A stretch of 13,054 nt of DNA from Brevundimonas sp. UBA2388 (GCA_002343425.1 DDSO01000101.1:1-13054); one strand, 5' to 3'; counted from the first letter of the stretch, positions 5,684 to 13,054 are shown. The notes: generated by a model from the letters alone, not told the origin. Translations and numbers: made by a program.

Positions 5684-6150
5684 GTCCTGATCGCCCGCGC
5701 CAGATAGCAGCCGCGCGGAGCGAAATGGATGTGGACCTGGTCTGTGGCCGGATGGTCGAACCAGACGGCCAGCCGGTCGTCGAGGGACCGGCCGTCGATG
5801 ACCTCGCCCTCGATCATCATGTTGCGCCTGTCGTAGACGCGCAGCGACAGCGGCCGCTTGGCCAGCATCTCCGGCGCCGGGCCCTCGACCGATCCGGCTT
5901 CCATGGCGGCTTCGCGCACGAAGATCGGACCCGCCGCGCGATAGGGTGAAGTGGCGTCGGTCAGATGGGCATGGTTGACCAGCACCAGCCGCTCCCCGGC
6001 GTCGGCGTCCTGCAGACTGACGCGGCAGGGCGCGCGGCCCGGCGCGTCGGCGACCCAGCGCCGGGCGCCGACAGCTGCGAGCTCGGCGTCGGACATGGAA
6101 AAGTACGGGGCGAACGGGGCCAGCGGCAGGGCTTCAATGCGGTAGGTCAT
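5680..6150 (-). CDS. DUF1203 domain protein
   Basis: A 156-residue, probably cytoplasmic protein of the DUF1203 family, whose biochemical role is not established. The family pattern is clear: PCR at 41-43, SLQDADAGE at 45-53, then LVNHAHL around 57-63, then SPYRAAGPIFVR at 68-79. The His-x-His at 60 and 62 together with Cys42 are conserved-looking residues that could bind metal or act in catalysis, which is inference only. There is no signal peptide. A strong ribosome site AAGGAG (complement of 6157-6162) is 6 nt before the ATG. The gene runs toward the NUDIX gene and their stop codons overlap in CTAG; it is divergent from the peptidase gene across 99 nt. Confidence 0.85.
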   Translation of the reverse strand: MTYRIEALPLAPFAPYFSMSDAELAAVGARRWVADAPGRAPCRVSLQDADAGERLVLVNHAHLTDATSPYRAAGPIFVREAAMEAGSVEGPAPEMLAKRPLSLRVYDRRNMMIEGEVIDGRSLDDRLAVWFDHPATDQVHIHFAPRGCYLARAIRT

Positions 6151-6249
6151 GGAGATCTCCTTCGGTCGCCAGGGTGCGACGAAGGGCCTGCGGCGTCTCG
6201 CGGGTTTCGGACGTTGCGCCGGGCCGCCGGCATCCCCACAACGGGGGGT

Positions 6250-8052
6250 ATGAACGCACCCTTCAAGACCCCGGCCGATCCGCTCGACGCCCCCGTCTGG
6301 GACCTGTCCGACCTGTACGCCTCGCGCGAGGACGCCCGTATCGAGGCTGACCTGACCCGCACCCGCGGCATGGTCGACGAACTGAACGCCCTGCAGGGTC
6401 GGCTGGTGGCGGCGCGCGGCCAGCCTGCGACCCTGGGCGAGCGGCTGGACCGGGCGGTGTCCCTGTACGAACAGGCGTCCGACATCCTCGGGGCGCTGGG
6501 GGCCTATTCCTTCCTGGCCGCCTCGACGGACCGCAATGACGCCGCGGCCCAGGGGTTCGAGGCGACGGTGCGCGAGAAGCTGACGGCCATCGCCACCCCG
6601 ACGGTGTGGGTCACGCTGGAGGTCAACCAACTCGAGGAGGCCGAGATCGAGGCGGCGCTGTCGGCGTATCCGGCCGCGGCGCGCTGGCGGCCCTGGCTGC
6701 GGCGGGTGCGGGCGATGAAGCCGCATGAGCTGTCCAACGAACTGGAGACCTTCCTGGCCGAGCGCGGCCCGATCAGCGCCCAGTGGCCGCGCCTGTTCGA
6801 CGAGACCCTGGCGGCGATGAAGGTGAAGGCCGGCAAGGACGAGCTGACCCTGTCCCAGGCGCTGAACCAGCTGTCCGACCCCAAGGGCGCGCGGCGCAAA
6901 GCGGCGGCGGAGGGGCTGGACGCGGCGCTGGCGGCGCGGACCCAGACCATGGCGCTGGTGCTGAACACCGTCGCCGCCGACAAGGCGCTGGAAGACAAAT
7001 GGCGGGGCTTCAAGCGTCCGGCGGATGCGCGCCACCTGTCCAATGAGGTGGATGGCGAGTCGGTCGACGCCATGGCCGAGGCGGTGGCCGCTGCCTATCC
7101 CCGTCTGTCGCACCGCTATTACGCGCTCAAGGCCAGGGCGATGGGCAAGGCGAAGCTGGACCAGTGGGACCGCAATGCCCCGATCGAGACGACGGCCCCG
7201 CGCGGCTATGACTGGGCGGCGGGGAAGCAGCTGGTGCTGGAGAGTTTCGCCGATCTGGGGCCGGAGTTCGCGGACCGGGCCGGCGGGTTCTTCGACAAGC
7301 CGTGGATCGACGGCAAGGCGCGACCGGGGAAACAGTCGGGCGCCTATGCCCACCCGGTGACCTCGGACCGCCATCCCTATGTCTTCCTGAACTGGATGGG
7401 CGAGCGGCGCGATGTGCTGACGCTGGCGCATGAGCTGGGGCATGGGGTGCACCAGACTCTGGCGGCGGGGCAGGGGAGTTTGCTGGCCGATACGCCGCTG
7501 ACGCTCGCCGAGACGGCCTCGATCTTTGCCGAGGGGCTGACCTTCGACCGGCTGTTGGCCACGGCGCCGAAGGCTGAACAGCGCGGGCTGCTGGCCGGAC
7601 GGATCGAGGACGGACTGAACACCGTCGTGCGCCAGATTTCCTTCCACCGGTTCGAGACCCGGTTCCACGACGAGCGGGCGAAGGGCGAGGTCCCGGTCGA
7701 GCGGATCGGGGAGCTGTTCCTGGAGGAGATGGGAGCGGCGCTTGGGCCGGCGATCACCCTCAACCCCGGTTATGAGCACTGGTGGAGCTACGTCAGCCAT
7801 TTCGTGCACTCGCCCTTCTATGTGTACGCCTATGCGTTCGGCGACCTGCTGGTGGCCGCGCTGATGGAGACCCGGGCCAAGGATCCGGCGGGGTTCACGC
7901 CGCTTTATCGGGAGCTGCTCGCGGGCGGCGGATCGAAGGGCTACGTCGAGGCCTTGGCGCCGTTCGGGCTGAACCCGCGTGATCCGGCCTTCTGGACGAT
8001 CGGGACGAAGCGGCTGGAAGGGCTGATCGACCGGTTCGAAGCGCTGGTCTGA
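6250..8052 (+). CDS. pepF: M3 family oligoendopeptidase (PepF type)
   Basis: A 600-residue zinc metallopeptidase that cuts short peptides in the cytoplasm. The active site is HELGH at residues 394-398 with Glu421 (in TLAETAS) 23 residues later as third zinc ligand, the M3 spacing. The N-terminus has the PepF/M3 start WDLSDLY near residue 18. Before the active site lie SGAYAHPV and YVFLNW, and after it GYEHWWSYVSHFVHSPFYVY, which carries the His/Tyr substrate-binding pattern of the family. No signal peptide is seen. The ATG at 6250 is chosen because the frame upstream overlaps the DUF1203 gene on the other strand and lacks family similarity; a G-run at 6243-6248 is too close to be a normal ribosome site. 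The serine hydrolase gene follows 44 nt later. Confidence 0.92.
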   Translation: MNAPFKTPADPLDAPVWDLSDLYASREDARIEADLTRTRGMVDELNALQGRLVAARGQPATLGERLDRAVSLYEQASDILGALGAYSFLAASTDRNDAAAQGFEATVREKLTAIATPTVWVTLEVNQLEEAEIEAALSAYPAAARWRPWLRRVRAMKPHELSNELETFLAERGPISAQWPRLFDETLAAMKVKAGKDELTLSQALNQLSDPKGARRKAAAEGLDAALAARTQTMALVLNTVAADKALEDKWRGFKRPADARHLSNEVDGESVDAMAEAVAAAYPRLSHRYYALKARAMGKAKLDQWDRNAPIETTAPRGYDWAAGKQLVLESFADLGPEFADRAGGFFDKPWIDGKARPGKQSGAYAHPVTSDRHPYVFLNWMGERRDVLTLAHELGHGVHQTLAAGQGSLLADTPLTLAETASIFAEGLTFDRLLATAPKAEQRGLLAGRIEDGLNTVVRQISFHRFETRFHDERAKGEVPVERIGELFLEEMGAALGPAITLNPGYEHWWSYVSHFVHSPFYVYAYAFGDLLVAALMETRAKDPAGFTPLYRELLAGGGSKGYVEALAPFGLNPRDPAFWTIGTKRLEGLIDRFEALV

Positions 8053-8096
8053 CGCGCGGCGTTGACGTGCAGGTGTGTACGCGCGAGCGTCCCGCC

Positions 8097-9437
8097 ATGC
8101 GCACCCTGATCCTCGCCGCGGCCCTGTCGGTCCTTCCGCTGACCGCTCACGCCCAGACACCTCTGGCCGGGCCGTCTCCATCCGTGAGAGCCATGGCGGC
8201 CGGCTACAAGGCCCTGACGGTCTGCAGCGCCCTGAGGACGGCGGAGGCGGCGGGCGGGACGCGCACGCTGGAGAGCGTGGAAGCCAATGAACTGGCCGGC
8301 ATCTATCCGGAACTGGACGGGCTGGTCCGCGAGATGGCCGTCGAGATCGACCGCAACCGGGTGTCGGTGGCCTGGGACGAGGCCATGCCGCCGCGGGTGG
8401 CCCAGTTCAACGGGAATGGCTGTGTGATCATGCCGGTGGGGTGGGACTCGCCGACGATCGGCGTCCGCGTTGGCGCTCCTTTGCCCGAAATGGACGACCT
8501 CCCGGCGGGAGAGCCGCAGGGCAATGTCGCCCTGCTGAATGAGGCTGTCGAACAGGCCTTCGAGGGCGGCTACGGCGAAGGCGTCAACACCACCGCCGTC
8601 CTCGTGCTGCAAGATGAACGTGTCGTGGCCGAGGAATACGCCACGGGCTTCGACCGGAACACGCCGCAGCGGACCTGGTCGGTCGGCAAGAGTCTGGCCG
8701 GGACGATTATCGGCGCTGCAGTGCATCGCGGCGAGGCCGAAGTGAACGCCTCCGCGGCCATCGCCGACTGGAGCCGTCCCGGCGATCCGCGGCGACGGAT
8801 CACTCTTGACCAGTTGATGCGGATGGCCTCGGGCCTGACCAGCGACACGGCAGGCAACCGCACTGACGCCCTGTATTTCGGCGGGGTCGGGATCGACGAG
8901 CAGGCCACGACCTGGCCGCTGATCGCGCCGCCGGGGACGCGCTACCGCTACGCCAACAACGACACCCTGCTGGCGGTGATGGCGATCGCGCCGACGTTCC
9001 AGCGGCATCCGCCCGCCGACCTGTTCCGGCGGCTGGGCATGTACGACACCTGGGCCGAGACCGACTGGCGCGGCAACTACATGCTGTCCAGCCAGGTCTG
9101 GACGACGGCGCGGGATCTGGCCCGGTTCGGAAGGCTGTATCTGAATGACGGCGTGGTCGGTGGTGAGCGCATCCTGCCCGAGGGATGGCGCGACTACGTC
9201 TCGACCCCGTCCGGCCCGCAGCCGACCGGCGAGCAGGGCTATGGCGCCACCTTCTGGCTGTTCAACAAGTCGGAAGGCATTCCGGCCGACGCGATCTCCG
9301 CCAACGGCAACCGCGGTCAGTATGTGATCATCGTGCCGAGCCGGAACATCGTCATCGTGCGCCGGGGCGAGGACCCCACCGGGAAACGGTTCGATTTCAT
9401 CGCCTTCACCCGCGACGTCCTGGCCGCCCTGGAGTGA
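8097..9437 (+). CDS. exported beta-lactamase-family serine hydrolase
   Basis: A 446-residue periplasmic or secreted hydrolase of the class C beta-lactamase/esterase/DD-peptidase superfamily. The signal peptide is residues 1-19 (MRTLILAAALSVLPLTAHA, cut before Gln20). The catalytic SxxK is SVGK at 195-198 (Ser195, Lys198) and the second motif YxN is YAN at 285-287. The third motif, near NGNRGQYVIIVPSRN, has NGNRG in place of the KTG or HxG of true beta-lactamases, as in esterase and amide-hydrolase members such as the nylon-oligomer hydrolases. About 100 residues between the signal and the hydrolase domain are unassigned. The ATG at 8097 puts the signal peptide first; an in-frame GTG at 8067 is rejected. 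Real substrate unknown; antibiotic hydrolysis should not be assumed. Confidence 0.85.
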   Translation: MRTLILAAALSVLPLTAHAQTPLAGPSPSVRAMAAGYKALTVCSALRTAEAAGGTRTLESVEANELAGIYPELDGLVREMAVEIDRNRVSVAWDEAMPPRVAQFNGNGCVIMPVGWDSPTIGVRVGAPLPEMDDLPAGEPQGNVALLNEAVEQAFEGGYGEGVNTTAVLVLQDERVVAEEYATGFDRNTPQRTWSVGKSLAGTIIGAAVHRGEAEVNASAAIADWSRPGDPRRRITLDQLMRMASGLTSDTAGNRTDALYFGGVGIDEQATTWPLIAPPGTRYRYANNDTLLAVMAIAPTFQRHPPADLFRRLGMYDTWAETDWRGNYMLSSQVWTTARDLARFGRLYLNDGVVGGERILPEGWRDYVSTPSGPQPTGEQGYGATFWLFNKSEGIPADAISANGNRGQYVIIVPSRNIVIVRRGEDPTGKRFDFIAFTRDVLAALE

Positions 9438-9458
9438 CGGCGATTTGACCCGGACGAC

Positions 9459-9486
9459 TTGAGCGGGACGCAGGGCTCGCTATAAG
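9459..9486 (+). promoter_or_regulatory. candidate housekeeping promoter before oxidase subunit IV
   Basis: TTGAGCG (9459-9465) and GCTATAAG (9479-9486) are 13 nt apart and fit the Caulobacter-type housekeeping promoter; seven of eight -10 positions match GCTANAWC. Read as simple hexamers, TTGAGC and TATAAG are 16 nt apart. Transcription would start near 9493, about 30 nt before the oxidase subunit IV gene. Confidence 0.6.
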
Positions 9487-9522
9487 GACCGCAACTGCCG
9501 TTCCAGATTCCCGGACCCGATC

Positions 9523-9765
9523 ATGGCCGACCCGCACCACGCTTCCGACTCCTACGTCCGCGGTTCGCAGGAGATCAGCGAGCAGGAATCGACGTTCGAC
9601 GCCTTCATGGGCATGACCAAATGGGGCTCGCTGGCGATCGCCGTCCTGCTGGTCGTCCTGACCCTCTGGTTCCAGCCCGGAGGCAGCCTGATGACCGCCT
9701 TCATCACAGGGGTGGTGCTGTCGGTGGCCGGCTTCTTCATGCTGAAGTCCCCCAAAAAGCACTAG
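9523..9765 (+). CDS. aa3-type cytochrome c oxidase subunit IV family protein
   Basis: A small 80-residue membrane protein of the bacterial aa3-type cytochrome oxidase subunit IV family, an accessory subunit of the terminal oxidase that is not needed for the core reaction. The soluble N-terminus (1-32) leads into the family segment STFDAFMGMTKWGS (23-36) and a first helix at about 33-51. A second helix at about 54-74 (SLMTAFITGVVLSVAGFFML) and a basic tail KSPKKH follow. The gene is not next to oxidase core genes; it stands 74 nt upstream of pntAA with its own promoter. The ATG at 9523 has only a weak ribosome site. Assignment rests mainly on the TKWG segment and size. Confidence 0.78.
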   Translation: MADPHHASDSYVRGSQEISEQESTFDAFMGMTKWGSLAIAVLLVVLTLWFQPGGSLMTAFITGVVLSVAGFFMLKSPKKH

Positions 9766-9778
9766 CAACCAGGCCTCT

Positions 9779-9808
9779 TTGACGCGGCCTCCCGGATAAG
9801 CCTAACGT
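9779..9808 (+). promoter_or_regulatory. possible promoter of the pnt operon
   Basis: TTGACGC (9779-9785) is a full match to the -35 consensus of Caulobacter housekeeping promoters. At 15 nt spacing, CCTAACGT (9801-9808) matches the -10 only in part. This would let the transhydrogenase operon be read separately from the oxidase subunit gene; read-through from 9459 is also possible since no terminator lies between. Confidence 0.38.
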
Positions 9809-9839
9809 CGCTCCGTCGAGAGATGACGGAGGGATTCGC

Positions 9840-10973
9840 TTGGCTGTCGCCATCGCTGTGACCCGCGAACGCCGAGACGGCGAAACGCGCTGCGCCGTCA
9901 CGCCGGAAACGGTGAAGAAATTCGTCGCCATGGGCGCGACCGTGACGGTCGAGGCCGGGACGGGGACGGGCTCATCCATTCCGGACGCGGACTATGCCGC
10001 CGCCGGCGCGACCGTGGCCAAGGACACCAAGGCGGTGCTGTCGGGCGCCGATATCGTGCTGAAGGTGCGCGGGCCGACGGCGCAGGAGACCAGTGCGTTG
10101 AAGTCCGGCGCGATCGTCGTGGCCCTGCTCGATGCGTATCGCGACAAGGAGACGGTGACGGCCCTGGCCGGGGCCAACGCCACAGCCTTCGCCATGGAGT
10201 TCGTGCCCCGGATTTCGCGGGCGCAGGTGATGGACGCCCTGTCGTCCCAGGCCAACCTCGCCGGCTATCGCGCGGTGATCGAGGCCGCCTGGGCCTACGG
10301 CAAGGGCTTTCCGATGATGATGACGGCGGCGGGCACGGTCGCCCCGGCCAAGGTCTTCATCATGGGCGTGGGGGTGGCGGGCTTGCAGGCCATCGCCACG
10401 GCGCGGCGGCTGGGGGCGGTCGTCACGGCCACCGACGTCCGGCCGGCGACCAAGGAGCAGGTGGAATCGTTGGGCGCCAAATTCCTCGCCGTCGAGGACG
10501 AGGAGTTCAGGAACGCCCAGACGGCCGGCGGCTACGCCAAGCCGATGAGCGCCGAGTACCAGGCCAAGCAGGCGGCCCTGACCGGCGAGCACATCAGGAA
10601 GCAGGACATCGTCATCACCACCGCCCTGATCCCCGGCCGCGCCGCGCCCGTGCTGGTCAGCGCGGCCCAGGTGGCGACCATGAAGCCGGGCTCGGTGCTG
10701 ATCGATCTGGCGGTAGAGGCGGGCGGCAACGTCGAGGGGGCCAAGGTCGGCGAGGTGGTGACCACGGCGAACGGCGTCCAGATCGTCGGCCATACCAACC
10801 TGCCGGGCCGGATCGCTGCGGACGCCTCATCGCTCTACGCCAAGAACCTGGTCGCCTTCGTCGGTCTGATGATCAAGGACGGGGCGCTGGCGCTGGATCT
10901 CGAGGACGAGATCCTCAAGGCGTCGGCGGTCACGCACGGCGGGGCCGTGGTGCATGAGGGAGTGAAGGGATGA
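9840..10973 (+). CDS. pntAA: NAD(P) transhydrogenase subunit alpha part 1, NAD(H) domain
   Basis: The soluble NAD(H)-binding domain I of proton-translocating transhydrogenase, which reduces NADP+ with NADH at the cost of the proton gradient. The 377-residue product has AVTRERRDGETRCAVTPE at its start, the conserved region MEFVPRISRAQVMDALSS with NLAGYRAV after it, and the Rossmann fingerprint GVGVAG at 176-181, then ATDVRPATKEQVESLGA. It ends without membrane helices, so this is the split-alpha type (PntAA, PntAB, PntB) known from Rhodospirillum rubrum. The start is TTG at 9840 with GGAGGG (9828-9833) 6 nt before it; no ATG fits, since the sequence from residue 2 onward is already family sequence. 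The stop overlaps the next start in ATGA. Confidence 0.95.
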   Translation: MAVAIAVTRERRDGETRCAVTPETVKKFVAMGATVTVEAGTGTGSSIPDADYAAAGATVAKDTKAVLSGADIVLKVRGPTAQETSALKSGAIVVALLDAYRDKETVTALAGANATAFAMEFVPRISRAQVMDALSSQANLAGYRAVIEAAWAYGKGFPMMMTAAGTVAPAKVFIMGVGVAGLQAIATARRLGAVVTATDVRPATKEQVESLGAKFLAVEDEEFRNAQTAGGYAKPMSAEYQAKQAALTGEHIRKQDIVITTALIPGRAAPVLVSAAQVATMKPGSVLIDLAVEAGGNVEGAKVGEVVTTANGVQIVGHTNLPGRIAADASSLYAKNLVAFVGLMIKDGALALDLEDEILKASAVTHGGAVVHEGVKG

Positions 10974-11200
10974 CCGCTTCAAAGGGTCCGACGGGCTTCA
11001 TCCATGGCTTCGCCACGGCGGCCATGGGGCTGGGCGTGCTGCTCGCTGTCATTTGGCTGGTCCTGTGGGGACTGGCGGCGACGGGCGGGCCGGATTGGCG
11101 GATGCCGATGCAACTGCTGCAGAGCGCCGGGGCGCTGGTCCTGATCGGGTGGCTGCTCAGGATTCTGCTGCGGTCGCGTGGCGTAAAGGGAGCCGCCTGA
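10970..11200 (+). CDS. small two-helix membrane protein A in the pnt operon
   Basis: I do not recognise the family. The 76-residue product has a short polar start (MTASKGPTG), a membrane helix at about 14-37 rich in Leu, Val and Trp, a short loop GGPDWRMP at 39-46, and a second helix at about 48-67 that ends in Arg-rich RILLRSRGVKG. The positive-inside rule suggests that both ends face the cytoplasm. It overlaps pntAA by four bases (ATGA) and pntAB by one (TGATG), with ribosome sites GAGGGAG at 10956-10962 for itself and GGGAG at 11188-11192 for pntAB. This tight packing and the high third-position G+C support a real gene. Its position suggests an accessory subunit or assembly factor of the transhydrogenase, which is inference. 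Confidence 0.85.
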   Translation: MTASKGPTGFIHGFATAAMGLGVLLAVIWLVLWGLAATGGPDWRMPMQLLQSAGALVLIGWLLRILLRSRGVKGAA

Positions 11201-11538
11201 TGGAACACGTCGATCCCACCATCTTCCGGCTGGCCATCTTCGTGCTGGCGATCTTCGTCGGCTACTATGTCGTCTGGTCGGTGACCCCCGCCCTGCACAC
11301 GCCGCTGATGGCGGTGACCAACGCCATCTCCTCGGTGATCGTGGTCGGCGGGCTGATCGCGGCGGCGGCGTTCAGCGGCGACGCGGGGCCGAATGGCTGG
11401 ATCGCCAAGGGAGCCGGCGTTGCGGCCGTGACCCTGGCCAGCGTCAACATCTTCGGCGGCTTCATGGTCACCCGGCGCATGCTGGCCATGTACCGCAAGA
11501 AGGAAAAGCCCAAGGCGGCGGAGGCGAGCAAGGCGTGA
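11200..11538 (+). CDS. pntAB: NAD(P) transhydrogenase subunit alpha part 2, membrane domain
   Basis: The alpha-side share of membrane domain II, which with PntB forms the proton path of the transhydrogenase. The 112-residue product has a first helix at about 8-28, the hallmark HTPLMAVTNAIS at residues 33-44 running into a second helix (SVIVVGGLIAAAAF), and further helix sequence at about 65-90 (GAGVAAVTLASVNIFGGFMV). It ends in a lysine- and alanine-rich cytoplasmic tail (YRKKEKPKAAEASKA). The ATG at 11200 is supported by GGGAG 7 nt before it and by length. The start overlaps the stop of the preceding small gene by one base, and its stop overlaps the GTG start of the next gene by four bases. 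Confidence 0.95.
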   Translation: MEHVDPTIFRLAIFVLAIFVGYYVVWSVTPALHTPLMAVTNAISSVIVVGGLIAAAAFSGDAGPNGWIAKGAGVAAVTLASVNIFGGFMVTRRMLAMYRKKEKPKAAEASKA

Positions 11539-11828
11539 CGGTCGACCCGCTCCAACTCGCGGTCGGCGCGTCCTGGGTCGCTACGGCGATCGGGGCGGGG
11601 CTGTGGCTGTGGAGTTGGCTTCGCGAGAAGGACGCCATCCGCAAGCTGCGCTTCCTCGACTGCGGGGTGGTGCTGCTGTTCGCCTCGGTGCTGCTGCGCA
11701 TCGTGGCCCAGGAAAAGCCGATGAGCATGTGGGACTGGGCGATGATCTTCGTCGGGCCGCTGTTCATTGCGGCCGCCCTGTGGCGGCTGGCGCGCACCGC
11801 CTGCCCCCCGCCCGGCCGATCAGATTGA
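11535..11828 (+). CDS. small three-helix membrane protein B in the pnt operon
   Basis: I do not recognise the family. The 97-residue product starts with GTG in the overlap GTGA with the pntAB stop. It has three predicted membrane helices at about 7-29 (with WLWSWL), 38-57 and 66-86 (MWDWAMIFVGPLF). A charged loop REKDAIRKLR lies at 30-39, a short loop AQEKPMSM at 58-65, and a Pro-rich tail at the C-terminus. A lone Cys43 starts the second helix. Its charges suggest that the 30-39 loop faces the cytoplasm. pntB begins 15 nt after its stop. Its place between two transhydrogenase subunit genes suggests a linked job in the membrane complex; that is inference, and a merely co-transcribed unrelated protein is possible. 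Confidence 0.82.
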   Translation: MTVDPLQLAVGASWVATAIGAGLWLWSWLREKDAIRKLRFLDCGVVLLFASVLLRIVAQEKPMSMWDWAMIFVGPLFIAAALWRLARTACPPPGRSD

Positions 11829-11843
11829 GGGAAGACTGACCGC

Positions 11844-13054
11844 ATGAACGCATCCTTCGCGGCCCTGGCCTACCTGGTCTCCGGCGTCCTGTTCATCCTC
11901 AGCCTGCGCGGCCTGTCGAGCCCGGAGACGAGCCGGCAGGGCAACACCTTCGGCATGATCGGCATGGCGCTCGCCGTCGGCGTGACGCTGGCGACCCTGT
12001 GGACCACCGGAACGCTGGATACCCTGACGCTCGGCCTGATCGCGGGCGGGGTGGTGGTCGGCGGCGGGGCCGGGGCCCTGATCGCGGGTCGCGTGCAGAT
12101 GACCCAGATGCCCCAACTGGTCGCGGCCTTCCATTCGCTGGTCGGTATGGCCGCCTGTCTGGTGGCCATCGGGGCCGTCTATGCGCCCGAAAGCTTCGGC
12201 ATCGCCACGGCGGACGGGGGCATCAAGACCCTGTCGATCATCGAACTGGCGCTCGGCGTGGCCATCGGCGCGGTGACCTTCACCGGCTCGGTCATCGCCT
12301 TCGCCAAGCTGAACGGAAACATGAGCGGGGCCCCGATCATCCTGCCGGCGCGGCACCTGATCAACATCGCCCTGGCCTGTGGTCTGGTCTTCCTGATCGG
12401 CATCATGATCGGCACGGGCGGGACGGCGGTCTGGGCCTTCTGGGGCATCTTCGTCATCGCCCTGATCCTCGGCGCGACCCTGATCATCCCCATCGGCGGG
12501 GCGGACATGCCGGTGGTGGTGTCGATGCTCAACTCCTACTCCGGCTGGGCCGCGGCGGCGCTGGGCTTCACGCTCGAGAACATCGCCCTGATCATCACCG
12601 GGGCGCTTGTGGGCAGCTCCGGCGCGATCCTGAGCTACATCATGTGCAAGGGCATGAACCGCAGCTTCTTCAGCGTCATCCTGGGCGGCTTCGGCGGCGA
12701 CAGCGGCCCGGCGGGCGAGGCCCGGGTCGAGACGCGGCCGGTCAAACAGGGCAGCGCGGACGACGCGGCCTTCATCATGAAGAACGCCTCCAAGGTCATC
12801 ATCGTCCCCGGCTACGGCATGGCGGTGGCCCAGGCCCAGCACGCCCTGCGCGAAATGGCCGACAAGCTGAAGGAGGAGGGGGTCGAGGTGAAATACGCCA
12901 TCCACCCCGTCGCCGGCCGCATGCCCGGCCACATGAACGTCCTGCTGGCCGAGGCCAATGTCCCCTATGACGAGGTGTTCGAGCTGGAGGACATCAACAG
13001 CGAGTTCAGCTCCTGCGATGTGGCCTTCGTCATCGGCGCCAACGACGTCACCAA
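11844..13054 (+). CDS. pntB: NAD(P) transhydrogenase subunit beta (partial, cut by window end)
   Basis: PntB carries the rest of membrane domain II and the NADP(H)-binding domain III. 403 codons are present and the frame is open at the window edge; family members are about 460-470 residues, so roughly 60 residues are missing. The membrane part (about 1-290) includes MPQLVAAFHSLVGMAA with His97, the position of the conserved histidine tied to proton movement in Escherichia coli PntB, then KLNGNMSGAPIILPARH and GGADMPVVVSMLNSYSGWAA. Domain III shows the NADP-site motif GYGMAVAQAQ at 323-332, HPVAGRMPGHMNVLLAEA, and the start of the late motif VIGANDVT at the edge. AGGGA (11828-11832) is a plausible ribosome site overlapping the previous stop. 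Confidence 0.97.
   Translation, partial: MNASFAALAYLVSGVLFILSLRGLSSPETSRQGNTFGMIGMALAVGVTLATLWTTGTLDTLTLGLIAGGVVVGGGAGALIAGRVQMTQMPQLVAAFHSLVGMAACLVAIGAVYAPESFGIATADGGIKTLSIIELALGVAIGAVTFTGSVIAFAKLNGNMSGAPIILPARHLINIALACGLVFLIGIMIGTGGTAVWAFWGIFVIALILGATLIIPIGGADMPVVVSMLNSYSGWAAAALGFTLENIALIITGALVGSSGAILSYIMCKGMNRSFFSVILGGFGGDSGPAGEARVETRPVKQGSADDAAFIMKNASKVIIVPGYGMAVAQAQHALREMADKLKEEGVEVKYAIHPVAGRMPGHMNVLLAEANVPYDEVFELEDINSEFSSCDVAFVIGANDVT

Noticed and set aside
5965..6249. 95-codon N-terminal extension of the M3 peptidase
   Set aside because: It overlaps most of the DUF1203 gene on the other strand and has no family similarity; PepF-like sequence starts after 6250.
8062..8090. TTGACG upstream of the serine hydrolase as a promoter
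   Set aside because: No -10-like sequence lies at a suitable distance, and the site would leave the transcript start at or beyond the ATG.
5680..8181. 833-residue minus-strand frame
   Set aside because: Only its last 156 codons (DUF1203) are real. The rest is the antisense of the M3 peptidase, open because of high G+C at third codon positions, and rich in Arg, Gln and His as such shadows are.
1..13054. CRISPR array, insertion sequence or prophage
   Set aside because: No regularly spaced direct repeats, transposase, integrase or phage gene is seen; gene content is housekeeping throughout.

Overview
The window is a high-GC chromosomal segment from an alphaproteobacterium, most likely Caulobacterales and probably close to Brevundimonas or Caulobacter. 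This rests on gene content and order (tRNA-Trp, secE, nusG, rplK, rplA; a three-polypeptide pnt transhydrogenase; an aa3-type cytochrome oxidase subunit IV), on promoter-like sites of the Caulobacter housekeeping type, and on G+C-rich palindromic intergenic repeats. The genus is an inference. I see no phage, insertion sequence, CRISPR array or plasmid gene.

Layout. Positions 1-530 hold the terminator of a gene left of the window, one copy of the palindromic repeat and a possible 41-residue lipoprotein gene. 533-1867 encodes a CNNM/CorC-type membrane protein with CBS domains. 1868-2033 holds a second repeat copy and a strong hairpin directly upstream of tRNA-Trp (2034-2109). Then follow secE (2174-2464), nusG (2474-3052), a 301-nt gap with a large composite inverted repeat plus the rplK promoter and structured leader, rplK (3354-3785) and rplA (3790-4479), closed by a clear intrinsic terminator. 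The leader has a hairpin that looks like a mimic of the ribosomal protein L1 site on 23S rRNA. rplJ-rplL-rpoB-rpoC do not follow rplA here.

The middle part (4588-9437) is a set of separately placed housekeeping or accessory genes: a secreted DUF2059 protein, a NUDIX hydrolase with a degenerate NUDIX box, a convergent DUF1203 gene that shares a CTAG stop with it, an M3-family oligoendopeptidase (PepF type), and an exported beta-lactamase-family serine hydrolase.

The right part (9459-13054) is energy metabolism: a promoter, a two-helix aa3 oxidase subunit IV, then the proton-translocating transhydrogenase operon pntAA, small membrane protein A, pntAB, small membrane protein B, pntB (cut by the window edge). 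The first four of these genes are joined by 1- or 4-nt overlaps. The two small membrane proteins interleaved with the three transhydrogenase subunits are the best candidate here for something not yet described: their position and coupling suggest they belong to, assemble or regulate the transhydrogenase, but I do not recognise either family.
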